The notes below the pieces were generated by a model. It saw only the letters and a list, made by a program, of their open reading frames with translations, did no database searches and was not told the DNA's origin. A program made the position numbers and the translations under genes. Of a stretch of 64,000 nucleotides of DNA, positions 54,602 to 64,000 are shown piece by piece; within the stretch, counting starts at the first letter, position 1; each line of letters starts with the position of its first letter. Origin of the DNA: an uncultured Dehalococcoidia bacterium (GTDB lineage: Bacteria; Chloroflexota; Dehalococcoidia; Lucifugimonadales; CAJWER01); contig OY282442.1 in the NCBI GenBank assembly GCA_958296115.1, forward strand, positions 1,435,158 to 1,499,157, in the 5' to 3' direction.

Positions 54602-54940
54602 ATGCGAGACCGGAAAGTAGTGATGCTTGCGCGGAGGCTGATCCATCAGACTGGCGCGGGGCATGTGAAATGGACAGCAGCCGTCGAAGAGAACGAATTC
54701 CTAGTGTCCTTCCCCGAATCATCAGTGTCGATCAGCCAGCCAGAGCATGACAGGTACAGGTTCTCAATCTACAATGACATGGGAACCAGGGTCTATTCGG
54801 TAGAGCCGCTTATGGAAGACATGTCCACGCCTGTACTGTGGGGCGATCTGAGAAAGCTCTACGAATTGGCCCAGCTTTCAGCGCTGAATGCCGACGAGAT
54901 TTTGGACGACCTGCTGGTACGTCTGGGCGGGGTCAGTTAG
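54602..54940 (+). CDS. Small unknown protein paired with the membrane protein upstream
   Basis: 112 aa from ATG 54602 with AAGGAG just before it; GTG 54590 is an alternative start (116 aa). The protein has a Lys/Arg-rich helix, then beta-rich stretches (VKWTAAVEENEFLVSFPESSVSISQPEHDRYRFSIYND) and a C-terminal helix ending LDDLLVRLGG. No motif is recognised. Together with 54115 it forms a two-gene unit with its own promoter. Confidence 0.65.
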   Translation: MRDRKVVMLARRLIHQTGAGHVKWTAAVEENEFLVSFPESSVSISQPEHDRYRFSIYNDMGTRVYSVEPLMEDMSTPVLWGDLRKLYELAQLSALNADEILDDLLVRLGGVS

Positions 54941-54998
54941 GCGGTGGGTGGGGCGGTTGCCGCGTGACTGACGGGCCTGACATGAGTGCGGCCAGCGC

Positions 54999-56555
54999 AT
55001 GAGCGCGGCGAGCATTGCGCTGGCCGCGCTGCCTTTGGCGGCGCTGCTGGGGGCGGTCTTGGCGCTGAAGTGGTCGGCGCCGCGGGCTGGGGCGCTGGCG
55101 TGGCTCGCCGGGTGCGCTATCGCGCTACTATTCTTCGGGTCGGACGCGCGTCTGCTCGCCATTGGGAGCGCGAAGGGGCTGAGCCTCAGCTTATTCGTGC
55201 TGTCCATCGTCTGGACATCGGTGCTGCTGTACAACGTGGTGGACGAGCTTGGCGGCATCGACGTCATCGGCAATACGATGACTCGGCTGGTGTCGGACCC
55301 GCTGGCGCAAGCGCTTGTCGTTGGGTGGGCGTTCTCTGGTTTCATGCAGGGCATCGCTGGGTTCGGCGTGCCCGTGGCGGTGGTTGCGCCGCTGATGGTG
55401 TTCATGGGGTTCACGCCTGCGCGGGCGGCGGCGATAGCGCTCGTGGGCCATGCCTGGTCGGTTACGTTCGGGTCGTTGGGGTCGTCATACTTCACGATAC
55501 AGCTCGTAACCGGCATCGAGGGCGGCGAGATAGGCCCCCAAATGGCGGCGCTGTTCGCAATGCCGATCATCGTCACCGGGTTCGCAGTCGCCCATCTGCA
55601 GGGCGGCGCGGGGGCGATGCGCCGCGGAGCGCCGCTGATCCTGGTCATGGGCGGCTCGATGGCGCTCTGCATGTGGCTGCTGGCTCTGGTCGGCGCTCCC
55701 CAAGTGGCGTCGCTGGTGTCCGGCCTGGTCGGATGCGGGGCGGGCTGGCTTGCATCCAAGACGCCGCTGCTGCCCAAGGCGGCGCTCGACGAGGCGAGCC
55801 AGAGGGTGGAGCCTCGGCGTAGGATGAGCTTTCACATGGCGTTCCTGCCGTACTACTTCGTGCTGCTGCTGAGCATCGTGTCGCAGATACCCGTGGTGAA
55901 GGAGATCGGCGCGCCCCTGCTCTGGGGGCTGGACTACCCGGCGGTCGAAACGAGCTTGGGCTACGAGGTGGACGCGGAGTCGAGCTACGCGAAGATACGC
56001 CTTCTCCGTCATCCCGCGCCGTTGATACTATTGTCGCTCGCGTTGACCTACGGCGTATTCCTGGCGAGAGGGCTATGGAAGCGCGGCGCGGCGCTGTCGG
56101 CGGGGAGGAAGACCTACGCTCAGTGCGTGTCGACCAGCGTGGGAATCGCGACGATGGTCATGATGGCGCTGGTGATGACCGATACGGGGATGACCGTGTT
56201 CTTGGGCGGCGCCATCGCGGACGTTACGCAGTCGGCCTTCCCGGTCTTCTCGCCGTACATAGGCGCGCTCGGCACGTTCATGACTGGAAGCAACACCAAC
56301 TCCAACGTGATGTTCGGGGCGCTGCAGCAGGAGACGGCGGGCGCTCTGGGCGTTTCGGCAGTTACCATAGCGAGCGTCCAGTCCATCGGCGGGTCTCTTG
56401 GCAGCGCGATAGCGCCGGCCAAGGTGCTGGTCGGGACAGCGATAGTCGGCCTGTCCGGCAAGGAGAACGAGGTGATGAAGCGGACCATCCCCTACTGCCT
56501 GCTCATCGTGCTCCTGGTCGGCATACAGGCGTGGATAATCCTGAACCTATTCTAG
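54999..56555 (+). CDS. L-lactate permease family transporter
   Basis: 518 aa with about 12-13 hydrophobic helices. GWAFSGFMQGIAGFGVPVAVVAPLMVFMGF and FGSLGSSYFTIQLVTGI are the conserved LldP core, and MTGSNTNSNVMFGALQQETA plus VQSIGGSLGSAIAPAKVLVGTA mark the second half. Uptake of lactate or glycolate with protons is expected. A 53-aa membrane protein follows 5 bp later. Confidence 0.9.
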   Translation: MSAASIALAALPLAALLGAVLALKWSAPRAGALAWLAGCAIALLFFGSDARLLAIGSAKGLSLSLFVLSIVWTSVLLYNVVDELGGIDVIGNTMTRLVSDPLAQALVVGWAFSGFMQGIAGFGVPVAVVAPLMVFMGFTPARAAAIALVGHAWSVTFGSLGSSYFTIQLVTGIEGGEIGPQMAALFAMPIIVTGFAVAHLQGGAGAMRRGAPLILVMGGSMALCMWLLALVGAPQVASLVSGLVGCGAGWLASKTPLLPKAALDEASQRVEPRRRMSFHMAFLPYYFVLLLSIVSQIPVVKEIGAPLLWGLDYPAVETSLGYEVDAESSYAKIRLLRHPAPLILLSLALTYGVFLARGLWKRGAALSAGRKTYAQCVSTSVGIATMVMMALVMTDTGMTVFLGGAIADVTQSAFPVFSPYIGALGTFMTGSNTNSNVMFGALQQETAGALGVSAVTIASVQSIGGSLGSAIAPAKVLVGTAIVGLSGKENEVMKRTIPYCLLIVLLVGIQAWIILNLF

Positions 56556-56560
56556 GCGCA

Positions 56561-56722
56561 ATGTTCAGCAAGGACAGGGTCAAGCAGTACGTTTTCTGGG
56601 CCATGGTCATAGACGCGCCGTTCATCTACATCAGCGCGGTTACGCTGGACAACGCGGCTGCGACCATCGCGTCGCTGGTGGTCATGGGCGCGGCGAGCGC
56701 GCTGGCTATCTGGTCGCACTGA
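56561..56722 (+). CDS. 53-aa small membrane protein after the lactate permease
   Basis: Two hydrophobic stretches (YVFWAMVIDAPFIYISAVTL and ATIASLVVMGAASALAIW) cover most of the protein, with a charged N-terminus (MFSKDRVKQ). It starts 5 bp after the permease and ends 5 bp before the phosphofructokinase, so it sits inside the operon. It may be an accessory subunit of the transporter. No family recognised. Confidence 0.6.
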   Translation: MFSKDRVKQYVFWAMVIDAPFIYISAVTLDNAAATIASLVVMGAASALAIWSH

Positions 56723-56727
56723 CAGCC

Positions 56728-57981
56728 ATGGCCGTGAAACCCGCCAACGTCCTCGTCATGCAGTCCGGCGGCAGCACTGCTGTCATGAACCGCAGCCTCG
56801 CGGGTGTGGCGAGCGCGGCCGGGCGGCTCGGGCTCGGGAGGATATACGGCGCGGACAGGGGGATCGAGGGGCTCGCGGCGGGCAGGCTGCTGGAGCTTGG
56901 GGGCATGTCCGGGTCGCAGTGGAGCCGTATAGCCCGAACGCCGGGGGCGGCGCTTGGATCAACGCGCCGCAAGGCCGCGCCCGAGGAGGTCGAGGCGGCG
57001 CTGGAGCAGCTGGACGCGAACGGCGTGGGCTATTGCTTCATCATCGGGGGCAACGACTCCGCGGAGACGGGTCACGCGCTGCAGGCCGGCGCGCGGGGCG
57101 CGGGGTTGCGCGTGTCCGTCGTGAACGTGCCCAAGACCATCGACAACGACCTGGCGGAGACCGACCACTCGCCGGGCTACGGGAGCGCGGCGCGGTTCAT
57201 TGCCCTTGCGACAATGGGCATCGGTCGGGACGTGGAGGCCATGGGCAGGGCCGCGCCCATCGCTATCCTGGAGGTCATGGGGCGCGACGCGGGCTGGCTC
57301 GCCTCGGCGTCGGTTCTCGGCAAGCGCGAGGGGCGGGACGCGCCGCACGTGGTCGTGATACCCGAGACGGCGGTGGACGAGGAGCGGTTTCTGGGCCTGA
57401 TGGAGGACGCTTACGCCAGACATGGAACGGTCGCGGCGGTCGTGGCGGAGAACGCGCGTGGGGAGCATGGCGCGCTGGGCGCTGGAGAGCCTTGGTACCT
57501 GGACGATTTCGGGCACGCCTACTACGAGGGGGCGGGCAAATATCTCGCCGAGCTTGTGGGCCGCAGGCTCGGCGTCAGGGTGCGCTACGAGAAGCCGGGC
57601 ACGATACAACGCTCGCTGTCGGCGACGGTGTCGCAGACGGACGCGGACGAGGCGGAGATGGCGGGCCGTGCGGCGGTGAGGTACGCGCTCGACGGGGCGT
57701 CCGACGTGATGGTGACGCTGGAGCGTCAGCCGTCGGAGGGGTACGTGTGCCAAACGGGGGTTGCGCCGCTCGACAAGGTAGCGGGCAAGGTCAAGGCGAT
57801 GGGGTCGGGGATGTACGACGAGGAGGCATATATGCCGACGGCGGAGTTCGCGGAGTACGCCGCGCCCCTAATCGGGGGGCCGCTGCCCTGGATGGAGCGT
57901 CTGAATTCAGCGAGGGCAAGAACGCAAGGACGCGAAGGCGCAAGGACACCGACCCGAACACCCGCCAAGGGAGAGGGATAA
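56728..57981 (+). CDS. 6-phosphofructokinase, PPi-type-like
   Basis: 417 aa. QSGGSTAVMNRSLAGV starts the fold; VPKTIDNDLAETDHSPGYGSAARFIA carries the catalytic TIDND, and its Lys-Thr pair is typical of pyrophosphate-dependent enzymes. MGRDAGWLA and YEKPGTIQRSLSATVSQTD are also typical. The phosphate-donor motif reads GGNDS where ATP enzymes have GGDGS and PPi enzymes GGDDS, so the Mg-binding Asp is Asn. The last 25 residues (NSARARTQG...) look like translated repeat DNA rather than part of the fold. It probably serves glycolysis or gluconeogenesis. Confidence 0.88.
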   Translation: MAVKPANVLVMQSGGSTAVMNRSLAGVASAAGRLGLGRIYGADRGIEGLAAGRLLELGGMSGSQWSRIARTPGAALGSTRRKAAPEEVEAALEQLDANGVGYCFIIGGNDSAETGHALQAGARGAGLRVSVVNVPKTIDNDLAETDHSPGYGSAARFIALATMGIGRDVEAMGRAAPIAILEVMGRDAGWLASASVLGKREGRDAPHVVVIPETAVDEERFLGLMEDAYARHGTVAAVVAENARGEHGALGAGEPWYLDDFGHAYYEGAGKYLAELVGRRLGVRVRYEKPGTIQRSLSATVSQTDADEAEMAGRAAVRYALDGASDVMVTLERQPSEGYVCQTGVAPLDKVAGKVKAMGSGMYDEEAYMPTAEFAEYAAPLIGGPLPWMERLNSARARTQGREGARTPTRTPAKGEG

Positions 57982-57996
57982 GGCGGGACTGCCTGC

Positions 57997-58017
57997 CCGT
58001 CATATTCAAATGGACGG
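57997..58017. repeat. Short inverted repeat, copy 1
   Basis: CCGTCATATTCAAATGGACGG pairs CCGTC with GACGG and recurs almost exactly at 58784-58804, both followed by AGCG. Confidence 0.6.
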
Positions 58018-58090
58018 AGCGTTAGATAGGAATCTGTAGGCGATTCTTATACAATGAGGCTTGGAAGCGAGTAGCAGGGCAGGTGCAAGC

Positions 58091-58681
58091 ATGTGGGTCA
58101 AGGACAAGCGGGTATGGATTGGGGCTGCTGTGGTCGTTGCGGTTCCTGTAGCGGCTCTTGCCTGGTGGCTGCTGGCGCCGCTGGTGGTGGATAGGGAGGT
58201 CCAGGAGGAGTTTCCGTTCTCGGCCAACGCGGAGATGCCCGAGGGCATTCCCAGGGCCGATGCGGAGATGGTCATGGCTACGATGGCGAAGATGGATTCG
58301 GAGATGAGCGAGCCGATGACCGAGTCATCGAGCGAGCCCGCGGCGGTCAAGTCAGGTCAGTTCGCGGGCGCGGACTCGTTCCACAGGGGCGAGGGTACGG
58401 CCACGATATACAGGCTGGCGGATGGATCCGGCCTGCTGCGTATGGATGATTTCAAGGGGACCAACGGGCCGGATCTCCGGGTGATGCTCACGCCGCACCC
58501 CGACCCCAAGAGTAGCGGCGACGTGCTCCAGGACGGCTACGTAGAGCTGGGCAGGCTGAAGGGGAACATCGGCAGCCAGAATTACCCCATACCGGACGAG
58601 GTGGACGTGGAGTCCATGGGCGCGGTGGTCATCTACTGCAAGCCGTTCCGCGTGGTCTTCAGCACGGCGCAGCTCAGGTAG
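58091..58681 (+). CDS. Membrane-anchored DM13-domain protein
   Basis: 196 aa. A membrane helix near the N-terminus (VWIGAAVVVAVPVAALAWWLLAPLVV), an acidic Met-rich linker, then a DM13 domain (SGQFAGADSFHRGEGTATIYRLADGSGLLRMDDFKGTNGPDLRVMLTPHP ... LKGNIGSQNYPIPDEVD ... VVIYCKPFRVVFSTAQL). The conserved Cys is in YCKPF. DM13 has been proposed to act in electron transfer. ATG 58091 places the helix correctly; a TTG 30 bp upstream is possible. A TATACA -10 lies near 58048. Confidence 0.85.
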   Translation: MWVKDKRVWIGAAVVVAVPVAALAWWLLAPLVVDREVQEEFPFSANAEMPEGIPRADAEMVMATMAKMDSEMSEPMTESSSEPAAVKSGQFAGADSFHRGEGTATIYRLADGSGLLRMDDFKGTNGPDLRVMLTPHPDPKSSGDVLQDGYVELGRLKGNIGSQNYPIPDEVDVESMGAVVIYCKPFRVVFSTAQLR

Positions 58682-58691
58682 GGCGACCCGG

Positions 58692-58804
58692 ATCCTAGTA
58701 CTGGTTCTAGGTAGTATTGGCATCCTGAATCACTTCACCCTAACCCTCTCTCGTCAAGGGAGAGGTGATAAGGGCGGGCCTATCCGTCATATTTGAATGG
58801 ACGG
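58692..58804. repeat. Intergenic repeat with palindromes before the methionine cluster
   Basis: 58702-58733 matches 34423-34453, 58742-58765 is a CCCTCTC/GGGAGAGG hairpin, and 58784-58804 is the second copy of the CCGTC/GACGG inverted repeat. It shows that several dispersed units can be stacked in one gap. Confidence 0.65.
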
Positions 58805-58900
58805 AGCGCTACCCTTCTCCCAAGGGTGAAGGGAGAAGAGGGACCTTCACACTGGGGAGGAGAACAAGATGAGAACGTTGCATGAAGGGACTGCTGGGCG

Positions 58901-59812
58901 ATGAGCGCGGGGAGGGTTGGGTTCATAGGGGGTTCTGGCCTATACGAGATGGAGGGGTTGATTGGCGCTCAGGAGGTGGACGTCGAGACGCCGTTCGGCC
59001 CGCCGAGCGACAGCATTGTCGTTGGGGAGTTGAGCGGGTCGCAGGTGGCGTTCCTGCCTCGGCATGGGCGCGGTCACAGGATTTCGCCGACGAAATTGCC
59101 TGCGCGAGCGAACATATACGCGCTCAAGACGCTCGGCGTGGAGCGGATAGTCTCCATCAGCGCGGTGGGCAGCTTGCAGGAGGGCGTGAGGCCGCTGGAC
59201 ATGCTGATTCCGGACCAGATAATTGACCGCACGCGGAGCCGCGTCAACACATTCTTCGACGAGGGCATAGTGGCCCACGTGGCATTCTCGGACCCGTTCT
59301 GCCCGGAGCTGAGCCGGGCGGTGGGCGAGGCGGCCGCGGCCGTGGGCGAGGCGACGGTGCACGAGGGGGGCGCTTACGTGGTGATGGAGGGTCCGCAGTT
59401 TTCGACGCGGGCCGAGTCGGCGCTGTACCGGTCATGGGGTGCGAGCGTCATCGGCATGACGGCGCTCCCGGAGGCGAAGCTGGCCCGCGAGGCGGAGATA
59501 TGCTACGCGACCCTGGCGCTCGTTACGGACTACGACACCTGGCACGAGACGGAGGAAGAGGTGTCGGTCGAGCTGGTCGTCCAGAACCTAGTTAGGAACG
59601 TGGGCGCGTCGCGGCGGGTCATCCGCTCGCTGGTTCCGGAGATTCCGTCGGAGCGGGATTGCGTTTGTTCGTCGGCCCTGAATAATGCGATAATTACGGA
59701 CGGCGAGCTGATAGACAGAGCAACGAGGGCGAGGCTATCGGCCATTATTGGCCGATACATGCCTACTGGCGGCGTGTCAAAATCCATGGAGGTGGGCGAT
59801 GCCCAGGCGTGA
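58901..59812 (+). CDS. S-methyl-5'-thioadenosine phosphorylase (or related purine nucleoside phosphorylase)
   Basis: 303 aa. GFIGGSGLYEMEGL, FLPRHGRGHRISPTKLPARANIYALKTLGVERI, EGPQFSTRAES and MTALPEAKLAREAEICYATLALVTDYDTWHE are MTAP-family signatures. It cleaves methylthioadenosine to adenine and methylthioribose-1-phosphate. The following genes handle SAM and SAH, which supports MTA as substrate; the C-terminus is longer than the human enzyme. It heads the plus-strand methionine cluster and overlaps the rhodanese gene by 14 bp. Confidence 0.9.
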   Translation: MSAGRVGFIGGSGLYEMEGLIGAQEVDVETPFGPPSDSIVVGELSGSQVAFLPRHGRGHRISPTKLPARANIYALKTLGVERIVSISAVGSLQEGVRPLDMLIPDQIIDRTRSRVNTFFDEGIVAHVAFSDPFCPELSRAVGEAAAAVGEATVHEGGAYVVMEGPQFSTRAESALYRSWGASVIGMTALPEAKLAREAEICYATLALVTDYDTWHETEEEVSVELVVQNLVRNVGASRRVIRSLVPEIPSERDCVCSSALNNAIITDGELIDRATRARLSAIIGRYMPTGGVSKSMEVGDAQA

Positions 59813-60152
59813 GCAAGGCGAACCCTATTACCGGATCAGCCTCGACGAGGCGAGCGGTATGCGCGAGGCCGGCGGCTCGGTCGTGGTGGACGTGAGAAGG
59901 CCGGACGAGTACGAGGCCGGGCACGTGAAGGACGCGATATTCATCCCGGTGGACGATATTCTGGCGAGGGTGGACGAGCTGCCGACGGACAAGGATCTGC
60001 TGTTCATCTGCGCCCAGGGAGTGCGGAGCGGCTTGGCCTGCGAGATGGCCGCGGCCATGGGGATGGACACAGAGAAGCTGTTCAACATCGAGGACGGCAC
60101 GGCCGCTTGGATCGAGAAGGGCCTGCCCGCCGCCTACGGCTCCGACGAATAG
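59799..60152 (+). CDS. Rhodanese-like domain protein
   Basis: 117 aa, single domain. VVVDVRRPDEYEAGHVKDAIFIPVDDI and the active-site loop CAQGVRSG are intact, so a persulfide-forming sulfurtransferase is likely. TGGAGGTGGGCG gives ATG 59799 its RBS, overlapping the MTAP end by 14 bp. Placed between MTAP and the PfkB kinase it may handle sulfur in the salvage route, but this is inference. Confidence 0.9.
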   Translation: MPRREQGEPYYRISLDEASGMREAGGSVVVDVRRPDEYEAGHVKDAIFIPVDDILARVDELPTDKDLLFICAQGVRSGLACEMAAAMGMDTEKLFNIEDGTAAWIEKGLPAAYGSDE

Positions 60153-60162
60153 GGCGGCTGCA

Positions 60163-61137
60163 TTGGCGCGGGGCTCATTGCTCGTAGTAGGGACGGTCGC
60201 ATACGACAGCGTGCGAACGCCTGCGGGGCGCCGCGAGAGCGCCCTGGGCGGTTCTGGGGCTTACTTTTCGGTCGCCGGGAGCTACTTCACGGGGGTGTCC
60301 TTGGTCGGGGTCGTGGGCGAGGATTTCGCGCCCTCTGACATGGATATTCTGCGGTCGCGCGGCGTCGAGCTGTCCGGGCTCGAGACCAAGCCTGGCCGGA
60401 CGTTCCGCTGGTCTGGAGTGTACGGCGCGGAGGACGTGAAGACGCGGGACACTCTGGATACGCAGCTAAACGTGTTCGAGGATTTCGCGCCATCGCTGAG
60501 CGACGCTCATCGCGCCAGCGGCTACCTTTTTCTGGCCAACATGGAGCCGTCGCTGCAGCTGGACGCGCTAACGCAGATGTCCCCGAGGCCCAGGCTGGTT
60601 TCGCTCGACAGCATGAACTTCTGGATAGACGGCAGCGGGGACGCCCTCCGGCGTATCGTGGAGAACGTGGACGTCGTTTTCATGGACGAGGGCGAGGCGC
60701 GGAGTTTCACGGGACAGGTGAACCTGTCTGCGGCTGCGAAGGCGGTCATGGGGACGGGGCCGTCGTCGGTGGTCGTCAAGCGGGGCGAGCATGGGGCGCT
60801 GCTGTTCCATGGGGACGGGGTATTCTCGGCGCCGGCCTTTCCGACTGAGCGCGTGGTGGACCCCACGGGCGCGGGGGACTGCTTCGCGGGCGGTTTCATG
60901 GGGTATCTGGCGGCGACCGGCGACCTGAGCGAGGCGGGCTTCCGCAGGGCGGCGGTGGTCGGGTCTGTCATGGGGTCGTTCGCGGTGGAGAGCTTCAGCC
61001 TGGACCGCGTCGGCTCCCTAGAACGGGGTGAGATCGAGGGGCGGTTTCGGGCGCTGACGGAGATGGCTGCGTTCGCGCCTCTGGGGGAGGGCGAATCGCT
61101 CCCCTGGCGCGGACGGCAGGATTGGAGAGAGGAGTAA
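60163..61137 (+). CDS. PfkB-family carbohydrate/nucleoside kinase
   Basis: 324 aa from TTG. LLVVGTVAYDSVRTPAGRRESALGGSGAYFSVAGSYF is the N-terminal glycine pair, and DPTGAGDCFAGGFMGYLAA is the ATP site with the catalytic Asp. The cluster (MTAP, AhcY, MetK) suggests adenosine, methylthioribose or ribose as acceptor; the sequence alone does not decide. ahcY starts 3 bp later. Confidence 0.88.
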   Translation: MARGSLLVVGTVAYDSVRTPAGRRESALGGSGAYFSVAGSYFTGVSLVGVVGEDFAPSDMDILRSRGVELSGLETKPGRTFRWSGVYGAEDVKTRDTLDTQLNVFEDFAPSLSDAHRASGYLFLANMEPSLQLDALTQMSPRPRLVSLDSMNFWIDGSGDALRRIVENVDVVFMDEGEARSFTGQVNLSAAAKAVMGTGPSSVVVKRGEHGALLFHGDGVFSAPAFPTERVVDPTGAGDCFAGGFMGYLAATGDLSEAGFRRAAVVGSVMGSFAVESFSLDRVGSLERGEIEGRFRALTEMAAFAPLGEGESLPWRGRQDWREE

Positions 61138-62406
<1,269 letters not shown>

Positions 62407-62452
62407 CTCCCGGGCCGTCAATCACTACTAGAACGCCGTGGAGGAGTAAGAA

Positions 62453-63676
62453 TTGCCGTACAGCTTCAATGAGTCGCCCAGTTACAAGTTCACCTCGGAA
62501 TCGGTGACCGAGGGGCATCCGGACAAGCTCTGCGACCAGATATCGGACGCCGTGCTGGACGCGATACTCGCGCAGGATCCCGGGGGGCGCGTGGCGTGCG
62601 AGGTCTGCACGACGACCGGGCTGGTCGTGGTGATGGGCGAGATTACGACCGACGCCGACGTGGACGTTCAGACGCTGGCGCGCGATGCGATACGGGACGC
62701 CGGATACACCAACCCCGAATACGGATTCGACCACCAGTCCTGCGGGGTACTGATCGCGCTCAACGAGCAGTCGAGCGACATCGCGGGCGGCGTGGACGTC
62801 GCCTTGGAGGCCAGGGGCGAGGTGGATGCGGACGAGGCGGAGATCGAGATGCTGGGGGCGGGCGACCAGGGGATGATGGTCGGGTTCGCGTGCGACGAGA
62901 CGGATGAGCTGATGCCAATGCCCATCTCCCTGTCGCACAAGCTCACGAGACGGATGGCCGAGATCAGGAAGGACGGGACGCTGCCGTACCTTAGGCCCGA
63001 CGGCAAGTCTCAGGTTACCGTCGAGTACGAGTACGGCAGGCCGAAGCGGGTGGATACTGTCGTGCTGAGCACTCAGCACGACCCGGACGCCGACAATCCC
63101 ACCATAGAGCGGGACATGATAGAGCGCGTGGCTCGGCGCGTCATTCCCGCCGAGCTGCTGGACGATGGCACGGCGTATCACGTCAACCCGTCGGCGAGGT
63201 TCGTCATCGGCGGGCCCGTCGGGGACGCCGGGCTGACTGGGCGCAAGATACTGGTCGATACCTACGGCGGGATGGCGCGGCACGGCGGGGGCGCGTTCTC
63301 GGGCAAGGATCCGACGAAGGTGGACCGCTCGGCGGCGTACGCGGCGCGGTGGGTCGCCAAGAACCTGGTGGCCGCGGGCGTGGCGGAGCGGCTGGAGATA
63401 CAGGTGTCCTACGCGATAGGGATGGCAAGCCCGACGTCGGTATCGGTAGAGACCTTTGGGACGAACAAGGCTCCGGACGACGTGATAGTCAACCTCGTCC
63501 ACGACCACTTCGATCTGCGTCCTGGCGCGATAATCCGTGACCTGGGCCTCAGGGCTCCAATCTACAAGCAGACAGCCGCCTACGGCCACTTTGGGCGGGA
63601 TGACCTGGACCTGCCCTGGGAGCGCGCCGACAGGGCCGAGGCCATTCGCAGGGACTGGCAGGGTGGAGGCGGGTGA
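62453..63676 (+). CDS. metK: S-adenosylmethionine synthetase
   Basis: 407 aa from TTG after GGAGGAGTAAGAA. Landmarks: [65 protein letters not shown] and [19 protein letters not shown]. It makes SAM from methionine and ATP. The stop overlaps the start of the next gene by 14 bp. Confidence 0.97.
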   Translation: MPYSFNESPSYKFTSESVTEGHPDKLCDQISDAVLDAILAQDPGGRVACEVCTTTGLVVVMGEITTDADVDVQTLARDAIRDAGYTNPEYGFDHQSCGVLIALNEQSSDIAGGVDVALEARGEVDADEAEIEMLGAGDQGMMVGFACDETDELMPMPISLSHKLTRRMAEIRKDGTLPYLRPDGKSQVTVEYEYGRPKRVDTVVLSTQHDPDADNPTIERDMIERVARRVIPAELLDDGTAYHVNPSARFVIGGPVGDAGLTGRKILVDTYGGMARHGGGAFSGKDPTKVDRSAAYAARWVAKNLVAAGVAERLEIQVSYAIGMASPTSVSVETFGTNKAPDDVIVNLVHDHFDLRPGAIIRDLGLRAPIYKQTAAYGHFGRDDLDLPWERADRAEAIRRDWQGGGG

Positions 63677-64000
63677 CATAGCCATCCATACACCCGAACG
63701 GCTCCTCCGGGCCGTAGAAGGCTCCGGACGGCTTGGCCCCGAGGCGCTGGCGAACCTGGAGCGCTGGCTGACCGCCCCCTGCATGGACGCGTTCGCTCCC
63801 GAGATTCAGGCGCTGGTGGACGCCGCAAGCTGGGAGGAGCTCGAAGACGCATTCTCCGCGCGGCTGAGGGTAGGCACGGGCGGAATCCGCGGCCCGCTCG
63901 GCCCGGGGCCGAACCGCATCAACGCGCGAACCATCGGCGAGGCCGCCCAGGCGCTGAGCGCCTTCATCGAGGACTACGGGCATGACGCCAAGTACGCCGG
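63663..64000 (+). CDS. Phosphoglucomutase/phosphomannomutase family protein (N-terminal part)
   Basis: From GTG 63663 the frame is open to the window edge (112 residues). An N-terminal helical extension ([27 protein letters not shown]) leads to [35 protein letters not shown], the first domain of phosphohexomutases. The catalytic phosphoserine lies beyond the window. The start overlaps metK by 14 bp. Substrate (glucose-1-phosphate, mannose or pentose phosphate) cannot be told. Confidence 0.82.
   Translation, partial: MEAGDIAIHTPERLLRAVEGSGRLGPEALANLERWLTAPCMDAFAPEIQALVDAASWEELEDAFSARLRVGTGGIRGPLGPGPNRINARTIGEAAQALSAFIEDYGHDAKYA

Overview
The window is GC-rich bacterial chromosome, most likely from the marine SAR202 clade of Chloroflexota (Dehalococcoidia). 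The basis is the 16S rRNA gene: positions 15048-15065 match, base for base, the SAR202-312R probe sequence as I remember it. The split rRNA layout (16S with a tRNA-Ala but no 23S/5S beside it), the several Gfo/Idh/MocA oxidoreductases and the frequent GTG/TTG starts fit that placement.

Layout. Bases 1-12110 (minus) encode a giant secreted protein: a signal peptide, one Calx-beta-like domain, a leucine-rich-repeat block, then a long Calx-beta array with a 1,098-bp higher-order repeat. A one-base deletion near 4026 breaks its reading frame. Next comes a 1,012-bp insertion (12273-13284) with 20-bp terminal inverted repeats and a 10-bp target duplication. It holds a candidate structured RNA of about 400 nt with its own promoter. 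A second copy lies inverted at about 23456-24356, so the two copies bracket a 10-kb block: tRNA-Ala, 16S, an SDR, recO-recR-ybaB-dnaX, a Uma2-like gene, ybeY and hflC-hflK.

24-41 kb is a mixed metabolic and housekeeping region: four Gfo/Idh/MocA proteins (two tandem paralogs carry EGP where the family has EKP), an epimerase, an unrecognised 498-aa protein, topA-dprA, a DUF433 antitoxin with a gutted toxin partner, two PspC/LiaF-like membrane proteins, a class III aminotransferase, a NUDT6-like Nudix protein and a sucrase/ferredoxin-like protein. 41-45.5 kb looks like an accessory island: a Gre-extension-like 639-aa protein, an atypical Hsp70 and a frameshifted HNH endonuclease.

45.5-54 kb carries aconitase, a 7Fe-type ferredoxin, a GH15 glucoamylase, an FAH-family enzyme, HU, an HtrA-like protease and a DAO-family oxidase. 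54-58.7 kb has a two-gene unknown pair, a lactate permease with a 53-aa membrane protein behind it, a PPi-type phosphofructokinase and a DM13 protein. The right end is a plus-strand methionine/SAM cluster: MTA phosphorylase, rhodanese, PfkB kinase, ahcY and metK, running into a phosphohexomutase cut by the window edge. MTA phosphorylase and AhcY clear the by-products of the SAM made by MetK, and the PfkB kinase may act on the nucleoside or sugar released.

Short palindromic repeats (CCCTCTCCC-n5-GGGAGAGGG type) lie in many intergenic gaps, and one sits inside the broken toxin gene.
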